From Flaveria trinervia (lineage: Eukaryota; Streptophyta; Magnoliopsida; Asterales; Asteraceae), in the NCBI GenBank assembly GCA_025506515.1, contig CM046457.1, positions 1,185,001 through 1,249,000 of the forward strand: a DNA stretch of 64,000 nt, read 5' to 3'. Made by a program: the position numbers and the translations under genes. Below are positions 12,218-22,114 of the stretch, in pieces; the first letter of the stretch is position 1, and each line of letters opens with the position of its first letter. The notes below the pieces were generated by a model. It was not told the DNA's origin. It saw only the letters and a program-made list of their open reading frames with translations, and did not search any database.

Positions 12218-12424
12218 AATTTCGAGACAAAATTTCTTAAAACAAGGGGATGATGTCGCAACTCTCGTGAAACCTCAAATTTCTTTGTTTATTTCTTTGA
12301 TTTGGGTTCCTACGCAAGCTTCTGAATCACCCTTACATAGTTGTTGTTAAACCTTACGTTCTGCATTAACCTGATGTTCTACGTTCTAATTTTCGGGACG
12401 AAAATTTCTTCAACAAGGGAATGA
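12218..12424 (+). other. Duplicated polypurine-tract region of element D
   Basis: After the stop codon the motif TTTCG(G/A)GAC(G/A)AAA...AACAAGGG(G/A)ATGATGT occurs twice, at 12218-12256 and again at 12389-12427, about 170 bp apart. The second copy abuts the 3' LTR and is the functional plus-strand primer site. The first is followed by TGTCGCAACTCTCG, which could be the start of a different LTR. The intervening DNA has no ORF. Confidence 0.65.
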
Positions 12425-13947
12425 TGTGACACCCTATATTTTTAGGTTAGCGCCGTCAATATAGTTTTCGTTACCTTAATGTTCTCTCGTAATTTATCTA
12501 ATTATTTGAATAAATTATAACCTAAGTATAAACTAAAGTATATTAAATTAGAATCACTGTGCAGTGAATCAAAGTTAAGGGACCTAAAGGGCAACTTAGG
12601 AGACTTAAGGGGGACCATCGTGTAATTTCCACCTAATTTCAAGCTTTAATAACCGAATTATGCACCATCTCGACTACTTTTCCTCTCCTTTGCAACCCCT
12701 CTCTTCTCTGCAACCCTAAACATCCAAGAAGCTTTCCACGGCAGCACCTCATCAAGGGCAACCGCAACCAACTCCACTCTATTCCTCACGGCAGCCCCTT
12801 CGATAACTCTTCCCGAAAAATCTCTTTCTCTCGATAAAAAAACCGCAGCCTTCGACGATAGTCTCATACAGTATGTATATTTGGTATTCGTTTCGTTACA
12901 GTTTTGAGTACGGTTTCGTTCTTTACTTCGTCGGATATGCGTCGGTTGCGATGATTGGTTTCGTGTGCGGTGGTTGGTTTCATTTGCTTCGGGTTTACAG
13001 TTGGGTGAGTCGTGGTTAGAGTTGTTGTAATTCTATTCCGTATGTGTGTTTTTGCAATTTATGTATGTATATGTGCATGTATGTGATTTGCGATTGTATT
13101 CAAAGGTATGTTTCTATGCCTTCTTGAATGTGTGAATGTATATTTCTGCGATTTCGGTTGTGTTTCGCAGATAGTTTCATGGCTGCGTTTTGGTTGTCAC
13201 GGTATGGGTTATGTGTTACGTGCGGGTTATTTGAACATGCGATCTGTTGTATGCCGATTGAAAGTCATCGGGTTATTCATCGTGTTGGTTTTGCTGCTAT
13301 ATGTATGGATTCTTGTATATGTTCCTGTCGTGTATACGTATATAATGGGTTTGACAAACCCCACCCGGGCTAGTCGCGCTAGCTTGATTGGAGGTCAAAT
13401 AGGTGCGTTATTGACCTAACATTTGTCATTGTCTAGTGAGACGTGACGGGAAGGCAACAGACATACGAACATACAAACAGTCAGCCTCGGTTCGAAACGC
13501 TAAGTAACTTGTTTATAGGCTAGCTACCTATCGATATGCTTTAATTACTTTACCATTCAAACAGTTACAAACATTTTTACCTGTGATAAAACCTGTGAAC
13601 TCACCAACTTTATGTTGACACACTTTAGCATGTTTTCTCAGGTAACAGGAACGCTTAAGCTTTTGATGCATGATTAAGGAACGCACTCAGGACATGCATC
13701 ATCAGACATATTTACTTGCATTGAATATTTTGTTTTGACTTAGCACTTATAACTTTCAATATTGTTTACATTTCATTATTCGCTTCCGCACTGTTATTCA
13801 TTTCAGTTTTATGCTTCCGCACTGATGTTTATTTCTTTTATGCTACTCTGATTTACGTAAAATGTTTATGTTAAATTCATTTAGTGTCGTTTGATATGAC
13901 CGTGTCTGAGATCCTGGTTTGTCACAGTGGAAATTAAGGGTGTGACA
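12425..13947 (+). repeat. Element D 3' LTR, internally deleted
   Basis: 1523 bp, TGTGACACCC to GGGTGTGACA. It is nearly identical to the 5' LTR except that 716 bp present at 5193-5908 are missing after a shared TGGGT, and about 25 bp (the segment with cgcggtaaaacc) are missing close to the end. Confidence 0.92.
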
Positions 13948-13952
13948 TGCAT

Positions 13953-15134
13953 AAACGACCAAAAGTGAGAAGTGAAACGAGCGTCTCGGTCGGATATGAT
14001 GTGTAAAGGCATGCCATGTCGACTCACAACTTCGTCAATGTAGATGCGTGCTAGCCTTGAAACTTTGTATGTATCTCATATGGGTATGCAATGTGCTGTC
14101 TTGGTCAAACAGTCAACAATGACCCATATGCTATCATGTCCACAAGGTGTACGTGGTAACTTGGTTATGAAATCCATGGATATATGTTCCCATTTCCACA
14201 TAGGGATTTTAGGTTGCTCAAGTAAACCACTTAGTCGTTGATGCTCGGCTTTGACTCTTGCACACGTGAGACACTTGGAAACATAAGACGCGATATCTTT
14301 CTTCATCCCATGCCACCAATATTGACCACGCAGGTCCATGTACATCTTATCGGAGCCAGGATGAATGGAATATCGGGTTTGATGAGCTTCGTTCATAATG
14401 AAATGTCAAAGGTTATCACGATTCGGGATCCAAAGTCGATTCAAGAAGTACCACATGCCATTCGGTTTTGTCTCCAGTTGTGACCGAACGTTAGGCATCA
14501 AATCTTCATCTTTCCCTTCATCGGTTAGTGCCGCTTGTTGAGCCTCACGAATGCATAACTTGAGGTCACTATCGATCCTTATGTTTTGAAGCATGATAGT
14601 AGCCTCATTGACATCCACATGAACCTCGGTATCAAATTCTCCTAGCGTATCAAACCATTGCCTTCGATCTCGAATTTCTTGAAGTGAGACAGTCTTGTTG
14701 TGGACCTTGCGACTTAGCGCGTCGGCTACAACATTCGCCTTTCTAGGATGGTAGCGAATGTCGCAGTCGTAATCGCTAATCAACTCGATCCAACGTCTTT
14801 GTCTCATGTTGAGATCCTTTTGGTTGAACACATGTTGGAAACTCTTATGATCGGTGTAGAGTATGCATTGCGTCCCATAAAGATAATGTCGCCAAATCTT
14901 CAATGCGAAAACCACGTCACCAAGTTCACGATCATGGGTTGTATAATTCACTTCATGAACGTTCAATTGCCTCGACGCGTATGCTATGACTTTGCCTCGT
15001 TGCATGAGAACACAACCAAGACCTTGATTAGAAGCATCGCAATACACGGTAAAGTCATCGTTCCCATCGGGAAGTGTGAGAATAGGAGTGTTACACAACT
15101 TGCGTTTCAATGTCTCAAAAGCTTCTTCTTGCAT
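13953..15134 (-). pseudogene. pol: Element E RNase H and integrase N-terminal half
   Basis: Minus strand from 15134: RNase H (EEAFETLKRKL, DDFTVYCDASNQGLGCV, TTHDRELGDVVFALK), a linker ending ADALSRK, then the integrase zinc-binding domain (MNEAHQTRYSIHPGSDKMY, SKCLTCARVK) and the first part of the catalytic core up to the D insertion. The frame is interrupted only by two in-frame TGA codons (about 14404 and 14073), each where relatives have Arg (CGN). Everything upstream of RNase H has been deleted and joined to the leader at 15135. Confidence 0.88.
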
Positions 15135-15295
15135 ACTATAGTCTAGGTCAACATTTCATATACTAAGGCATCAAATTGCATATAAGAGGGCAATTTGAGT
15201 CAAAGAGTCAAAGTTAAGTTTAGGGAGACAAGTAACAATTTTTAGGCAATCCTATACTAAGGCATCAAATTGCATATAAGAGGGTATAGCATTAT
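15135..15295 (-). repeat. Element E leader remnant with 31-bp direct repeat
   Basis: Reverse complement of the post-primer-site leader seen in element A (31800-31990), in the same order but with gaps. A 31-bp word containing actaaggcatcaaattg occurs twice, at about 15163 and 15252. The primer site itself is absent. At 15296 an F LTR begins instead, preceded by ATTAT as a possible one-sided target duplication. Confidence 0.6.
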
Positions 15296-17954
15296 TGTCA
15301 CACCCCAACCTTGACGGCGGAAACGTTGAGGAGTGAGAGTTAAGATCGTTCACAACCACATAACGCTATTATTAAATCCAAAAATATTATTCATAAGTTT
15401 CAAAGGTAATATTACAAACATAAGTCTCAAATAAAGAAAACATAACAAGCTTATTCATTTATTTAACTAGGTCCGTTCTTAGGTGTGAACAACTTCAAAA
15501 ATGGCGATCAAGCTTGAGTATTTACTGAAATATGTTAAAAATAAAAGGTCAACATAATGTTGGTGAGATTTCCATAGTTTTCGATACATAAGTATATAAA
15601 AGATGGCAATTCATGTTGTAAGTTAGAGAACAAAGTAAACTAGGGATGTAAGACAGAATGCACAATCAAACCTCGACAAAGTTTTACAAGTCTTAAACGT
15701 TTACAAGTATATACGATTAGCTAAGTGTACTTGGATCAACCAAGCAGGCTTGTCTGACCCATAGATCTATGACTTCGCTAGGCTAGCAATAATTAATGAT
15801 TGTACATATATTCGGCATTACATGGTAGCTACAAAGTTCAACTAACCACAACATACAAGTGAAAAGCCATAAGTTTACAAGAGTCAAACGTATTTACAGG
15901 TGCAAGATTATAAGCCCCAAAGTGTGAAAAATAAAAAAAGGTATAGAAATACTGACATGATATATATACAAGGTGACGATAAGAATTTAAACGAGGTTCC
16001 AACGATTTTTTTTACAAGTTACCTAGATGTATAGATTCTAATATTAAGTTTGTTAATAAGATCAACGATTAGACGCAAACTAGAGTTTCAATTGGAATTT
16101 GGGGGTAATAATGAATCGTTTACGTTTTGGTTTAATAAAGATAATATAAATCAATTAAGTTTACGAATAACAAAAAAATGTCTCAATAATTTAAATTATT
16201 GATTTAATAGAAATTAAGTATAATATGTGAAAAGAAATAATTAATTAATAATTAATTATTTAAAACTTGATAAAGAGAATTAATTAAATACGTATTTAAA
16301 TGACTTAAAATTATTTAAAATTATTTTATAAAGTTTTGAGCTTTTAACATGATTTATCATAAAGGTTTTATCATACAAAACCAAAGAAAATAAGAATAGA
16401 GCAAATTATATTGTTTTATAAATTTAAAGAATTTAAATAAAAGTTATGAATAAATTTATTAATTGATTATGATATAACATGTTTAAATGATTAGATGAAT
16501 AATTAATTATTTAAATAATTATTTCAACTATTAAAGTTTATTTTCGTATAAATAAGCTAATTATAACATTTGTTATTAATATTTTATATGAAAGTTATCA
16601 AAGTGTTTAAAGAGACAATTTACAGAAAAATAGTTAGATAATTTTTTTAATAACCAAAGTTTATCAACTAATTTTTTATAATTTCTAAAAATTTTATATA
16701 GTCTAAAACATTTGAAAAACATTAAAAAAAATGGGTTGAGGGTCCCCGGGTTCGAACCCGGGACCTCAATTCCACTCAACACACACATTACCAGTAAACC
16801 AAAGGCCTTAGCCGCGATTAGTAACCATTTTTAAATGATAAAACAAAAAAATTAAGATTTCCCCCAAATCTTCATGAACCCTAATTCAATTTTGATCCAA
16901 ATTGACCATCCAAACGATATGTTAATGAAATCATTCATGGGGCTTTTGATTCCAGTATGAAACCGAATGTATATGTGGTTTTAATTACCTGGATTGGTTT
17001 TGTTTCGATGGAGAACGAGAACAAGATAACCACGACTATGAATAGGGTGGGATTTATAAGATTTTGTTGTTGAAAATCTAATTACTCGTAATATAAGCTT
17101 CCCTATACGATGAGAAACAATAGCCCTCTGTCAATTTGAGTTAAAGAAACTCAGGAGATCGACTTTGAATAGGTTGCAGGTCACGGTATAGGAAAGAGTT
17201 GGATGTGGTGTTTGTGTGTATGTCAGGTGCAATTGAGGGTTCAGTTAGCTTTAGGATCTCGATTAAATGATTTGCCCTCAATTACAACCTCATAATTTGA
17301 TTGGTTTCGACCCGAACGGTCAAGTATTGAATGTGAACTTTTGGTTTTGAAATTTCAGGGTCATAACCGCCTGTTTAATTGAATTAAACATGTTTGTGGC
17401 TTCAAAACAGGTTAGGGAATGATTCAATGAATTAAATTGAAAGAAAAACGGTTGATTATTGTGCAGAGGAGTCACCGGAGAGTCGCCGGTGGTCGCCGAA
17501 GGCTTGGCCGAAAAAACGAGGTTAAAGGTGGGGGAAGGTTTTGATTTTTAATTTACAAAAACAGCCCTCAACTTATGTACGTTTATTATTTTATGGCAAA
17601 ACCTTTTAATTAAAGTTTATAAAATGACATTAAGGCCCCCTTGACTTATTAAATTTATGTTTTTAAACATATCTAAGTTTAATAAACTTTTACAAATCAT
17701 TATTATTAATAACAACATTATTATTATTATTTTTGTTAACATTGTTATTATTAGTATGATTATTATAATTTGGTATTTTTAAGAACATTAATTATTTATT
17801 AAGTAATAATTAACCTCATAAACTTTCAAGTTAAAATAATTAAAACAATTAAAACAATAAGCATAAATGGCCCATAAGTTTCGCATATGGCAACAATGGC
17901 CTTACAAGGTTAAGCAAAGTTAATACTTAGTTAACGAAAATTCAAGATGTTACA
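15296..17954 (-). repeat. Element F 3' LTR
   Basis: About 2.66 kb, minus strand TGTAACATCTTG at 17954 to GGTTGGGGTGTGACA at 15296. The polypurine tract lies on its right, so it is a 3' LTR of a further minus-strand element and not E's 5' LTR. It is alignable to E's LTR but clearly diverged. It contains a tRNA-like module and long AT-rich stretches. The matching 5' LTR is missing. Confidence 0.8.
16739..16815 (-). other. tRNA-like module inside F LTR
   Basis: Same module as in E and A. The minus strand holds GGTTCGAACC at 16749-16758 within a perfect CCCGGGTTCGAACCCGGG palindrome, and a degenerate A-box-like TTTGGTTTACTGGTAA upstream. The anticodon-arm region differs strongly from that of A, while the B-box arm is unchanged. 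Confidence 0.65.
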
Positions 17955-18050
17955 GTCTCCCCAACTTAAAAGAATTTCGTCCCGAAATTAAGAATCAAAC
18001 TTAAACGAACAAGAGACTTATGATGAAAGATAAGTGTACTAACGGACAGT
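17955..18050 (-). other. Element F polypurine tract and 3' coding end
   Basis: The tract (AGTTGGGGAGAC on the minus strand) and the TTTCGGGACGAAATTC word follow the LTR. The few codons just upstream (ending LLFV, stop) resemble the last residues of the chromodomain tail (PHLFA). Beyond about 18050 the similarity stops, so the coding part of F has been replaced or deleted. Confidence 0.55.
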
Positions 18051-19205
18051 GGTTGGCATTTGATTACGGGTGAGATGCCTCACTTTGCGAATTATAGAAT
18101 TTTACATGATGCATTCTAATTTGAACTCTTCCAGTGGAATGCGAAAGTTATCAGACAAACTATATAATGACACAAGCATAAGGCATATCTTGTGAATACG
18201 TATCGTTCCTCCGGTTAAACCGTCAGGTTAATAATGACACGATATGCCAAGATTTTGAGCTGGGTTCCCAAAGATGATTAGAGGCATTGCTAATAATAGA
18301 AAGTGAATCGATCATGAGAATTAACGATCGATGTTTAACGACACCCCACGATAATCGACTATTTGAGGTAAGTACGAGTCAATTTCTCGACTCGTTATCT
18401 CACACGAGTCAATATGAAATGCGCGAAACTAGTCAATCGTCAATAATGCACCAAATGACATCAAGAAATACAAGGCAATTTGAACATATATCAAGTTACG
18501 TCAACATTCCCTTTATGCCAAACCATGAACACCAATCGCGGAAATTCATGATTTTATTTGTCCACATCAGAATGAATGTAATAGCAAGTCTTGTGAGTCG
18601 CAATTAAGATAGAGATTTAGAGGTTTTCAAGATTTGGAGTTCAAGGTTATCCAAAATAATGGGAATTGCATTTTTAATTATGGGTAAAGAGTTAAACAAA
18701 GACGTCGTTCATGATTCGATTAGAATTTGAATAATTCAGAATATCGACGATAAAGGCAATCACAAATAGGTTTCCAAGTACAGCTTGCACACGCGGTTCA
18801 TCAAACCCATGAACACAACCGTACATTGCTACAAACAGGAAAGCATGGCATAAATTTATAATAACTTTATCTTGTACAAAAGATTGTTTTAGGAGTGTTA
18901 TCATCGTGCAATTAGGTTTTGATGATAACTAAGAATGAAGGTCGATAGAAAGGTTCCATAAAGCTAGATCGAACGTCAAATTGAAACATAAAAGCGTGAG
19001 AGAAGAAATCGATTTAAAATTTAAATGTTCCAGGCTTGGAACTAGGGTTAACCTAAAGTAACAACGACCCCTTTTGAGTTCAAGATGCATGCTTTAGCTT
19101 GACTGGCTGGAACACTATCGTCGATAAATCAAATAACAGTGTTCACCCTTCATGTTATTACATGTTTCTTGTCAATTGAAGTCTTAAAACCTTGGTAAGT
19201 TTGAG
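18051..19205. other. Noncoding stretch of element F region
   Basis: No recognisable protein, LTR or RNA gene. A 106-codon open frame (18287-18607) shows no domain and has no support. Origin unknown: internal noncoding DNA of F, or the remains of another insertion. Confidence 0.4.
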
Positions 19206-19990
19206 ATCAAGGAATGGGAATACTCACCAAGATGTGGTTATCACTCCTAGCTTGGTCGTGTATTTCTCAACGTATGACTCTTAACTACCAAACAAGAGCT
19301 TGATCCTAACTCATTGTTGAGGATCCACAAAATAAATTAAGGTAACTTACTATTAAGGTAAGGATAATCACTCCTATCTCAATAGTGAAGTTTTATAGAA
19401 ACAAAATATAGCAAAATGAAAAGTTTCATCAAAGAACGGAATTCACTCCCACTTTGATGGGGTCATTTCATTTGGGGAAAATACCATCCATAAAATTTTA
19501 AACAGGTGATATTATCATCAAGGTATGGATTTCACGCCTATCTTGATGATTGAATTTCATAATAACAAGAAAACAATCATGGACTGACCTTTGTCACCAA
19601 AGTACGGGGTTCAATCCTATTTTGGTGGGGTCATTTCATTCATGAAATACGAGTTCCAAAGGAAAATGATTGAAATCTATCCTCAAAACAAGAAAACCGC
19701 CCTGATTCAGCAGATGGGATTTCAGAAAACACACAATACAAAAATTGAAAACCATCATCAAGATACAAAATTTTACTCTTATTTTAAGTATGTAATTCCA
19801 TTTGTAAAATACGAATTCATAAAACAAAAAGGAGGAATCATCATCAAGGTATGAGGTTCACTTCTGTCTTGATGATAAGATTTCATAAGAATGATGATAG
19901 CGAATGGAAGTCATCACCAAAGTAAGGGAGTCACCCCTATTTTGATGAGGTAGAATCATTTAGGGGATACGAGTGTCCTTAGTCATAAGT
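19206..19990. repeat. Array of about eight related hairpins with ATTTCAT spacer word
   Basis: Imperfect inverted repeats of about 34 bp recur at roughly 19215, 19350, 19428, 19515, 19593, 19755, 19840 and 19914. The left arm is like CATCAAGGTA and the right arm like TATCTTGATG, with a loop resembling tggatttcacgcc. Most are followed within ten bases by ATTTCAT or a near match. Some copies have CACCAAAGTA paired with TATTTTGGTG, so both arms changed together. Spacing varies from about 70 to 160 bp. Nothing indicates translation. Confidence 0.75.
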
Positions 19991-20688
19991 TGACTTGCGG
20001 ACTCTCGCTTTGCCTACAATATGAAACAGTTTGAAGTTTTTATAAAGCTCGACTTAGCAAACAAAGAGAATATCGGCTAGAAATTCAGAAACTTCAAATT
20101 ACAACAATGTAACATTAACGGGAAAAAGGAAATCATGCTTGCTAGGATTAAGGTTATAGTTTGGGATAACGGAGTTAATTGTGTTAGGTTCTCAAATCTT
20201 GAATGGTTTAAGTCAGGAAAACAAGATCAACGATGGAAATGATTCAACATAATAATGAGATGTAAACGTTCGGTTCAAAATAAAAGGGAAATGTGTTGAC
20301 TTCTCAAAGTGTTACGTCAACCACAACTTTACGGTAAACACGCGTACCTATAAGCGAACACCCATCTCATGAGTTCCAGGTCAGATAAACGGATCCCACG
20401 GTCAAATCAAATTTATGTGTATACCTTGTCTAGGCAAGGTATTCCGGGATGCAGGTATTCCACCTTTCGGCATTGCATGATTTCAGTTATAGGACACACT
20501 TTAAGGACATTTGAAAACCCTAAGTAACAATTTTAAGTTTAAAAAATAAACATTCGGTTTAGACGACCAATAGCTTTGGATATATTAAGATCCATGTACA
20601 CGTTGGTCAAGGTATGAAGATAGTTACATAAGGCGCCCAACGTACAACGTTGTTTAAACGTAGGATTTGAGAAGTATATTCAACCCCC
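19991..20688. other. Noncoding stretch up to the F/G junction
   Basis: No gene, LTR end or RNA gene recognised. It ends abruptly at about 20688, where similarity to Gypsy gag begins within the first zinc-knuckle region. That point is read as a deletion junction. Confidence 0.4.
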
Positions 20689-20689
20689 A

Positions 20690-21762
20690 TCTACACTCGC
20701 CACCGTGCTCCTTCCACACTTGCCACACTTTTTCAACCCCGCACTTGATGTGACCACACGGCGGTCATCCACTCGAGCCTTCTTGTTACTCGTCGAGGCA
20801 CCACCCCGACCAAACCTCTTCCCGTTCTAGTTTCTATCATCTCCACCCTTCCGACTACCTTCAGTCACCCCCACCACAGCCCTATCATCATACGATCTTC
20901 CTGCTAGATCCACCGCTGACCTAAACGTGCTTGGTCGGGCGGCGATCATGTGCCTGCGATTGTCCATCGGCAAACCCTGAATATACCTCTTGATCTTCCG
21001 AGATAGAGGTGTCACCTGATCTGGCACCAAACGTGCCATTTCATTGAACTTTGTGGTGTACTCTTGGTGTGTCATCGTTCCCGCCTCAAATTGCAAAAAC
21101 TCCCTTTCAACCTTGTCCATTTCCTGGTGAGGTCAAAACTCCTCAATCACCAACTTCTTTAGTTCGGGCTATCTTATTCTTCCAATGGCCCTGCTGCCTT
21201 CAGTGTGGACAATATTGTCCCACCAGCATAGAGCTGAGTCCACAAAAGAGTGGATGGCGAACTTAACTTTCTGGTTCTCTCGGCACTCGCTAATATCAAG
21301 TACAGCCTCCATTTCCCTCACCCAACGGTGAGCAGTAGTAGCAGTGCCATTTCCATCAAAAGTAGGGGCTTGATCTCATAAACGCCCCATAGTTACAGCC
21401 TCTAGTCGCCTCCGGTGCAGGCTCCTCTTCATCCTCCTCATCTTCAGAGAGAACCGTTTCAGCTCTAGTTGTTCTCGTCCCCCCGAGGACCTGTTCCTCT
21501 CCTTTCTTTCCCTATACCTTACTTCCTTGATCACTTCGGTCACCACAGATGGTAGAATCGTCTGCATGACCTGGTGAACCTCTTCCACCACAGCCTCCTT
21601 TACTGAGGCTCACAGATTGGCGCTCTCGTCGCCTCCCTCCGGATGAGGGGTCTCTGGTTCTTCATGAACCACTTTCTCGACTCTAGGTCTCCCTCTCTTG
21701 GGTCGCGGAGCAGCACCGTGACCCCCACCATGAGAGGCTTTGGAAGATCTACCCCCAGCCAT
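20690..21762 (-). pseudogene. gag: Element G gag, truncated
   Basis: Start at 21762 (MAGGRSSKAS, as in J). It continues through a basic/acidic linker with ILPSVVTEVIKEVR and a capsid core with many frame breaks. The readable part MDKVEREFLQFEAGTMTHQ...MARLVPDQVTPL...IQGLPMD...MIAARPSTFRSAVDLAG lies at 21120-20827. It ends in the first Cys-rich element (KCGKCG-like). The similarity to J's gag is very high over this part. Frameshifts and stops rule out a functional product. Confidence 0.85.
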
Positions 21763-22094
21763 CCTCTAAAAGCACACTATAAGATTCAAACACTAACGCG
21801 ATCATTTAAGGTAATAACTCAATTTATGTTAAGTATAGTAAGTCCCTAATTACAGTGGCCAGTTGTGATTAGCCACTTACTTTACTCTTCACACCCCAAG
21901 CATCTCCTATCCTGACTTAATCATATCTAAATCGACTAAGAGCACATAACCACATACCATACGCACATAAACCGGTTAACATTACGAAAATACCTGATGG
22001 CACGCAGCTACTCAGATTGGCATCCCATTCCCATTCCATCCCATTCTCAGTTTAAGTTAAGATTTATTTTGAAAATTTACCCATTTCACTTAAA

Positions 22095-22112
22095 CTATGG
22101 CTCTGATACCAA
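22095..22112 (-). other. Element G primer-binding site (tRNA-iMet)
   Basis: The plus strand reads GGCTCTGATACCAA, the reverse complement of TTGGTATCAGAGCC, two bases from the LTR end at 22115. Confidence 0.9.
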
Positions 22113-22114
22113 CT

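Larger units (their letters stand above)
4265..13947 (+). mobile_element. Element D: near-complete Ty3/Gypsy Tekay-like retrotransposon
   Basis: Full structure LTR - primer site - leader ORF - gag - protease - RT - RNase H - integrase - chromodomain - polypurine tract - LTR, flanked by a perfect 5-bp target duplication TGCAT (4260-4264 and 13948-13952). It is inserted in the integrase gene of E. Bringing the two E pieces together at TGCAT gives continuous integrase sequence, which confirms the boundaries. Coding parts carry several nonsense codons and frameshifts, so the copy is non-autonomous. The 3' LTR is about 0.74 kb shorter than the 5' LTR because of internal deletions. Confidence 0.93.

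Noticed and set aside
15296..17954. Reading this LTR as E's 5' LTR
   Set aside because: A polypurine tract, not a primer site, lies on its right and no primer site on its left, so it is a 3' LTR of another element.
18287..18607. 106-codon ORF
   Set aside because: No domain, no codon pattern or neighbour support. Chance ORF in AT-rich DNA.
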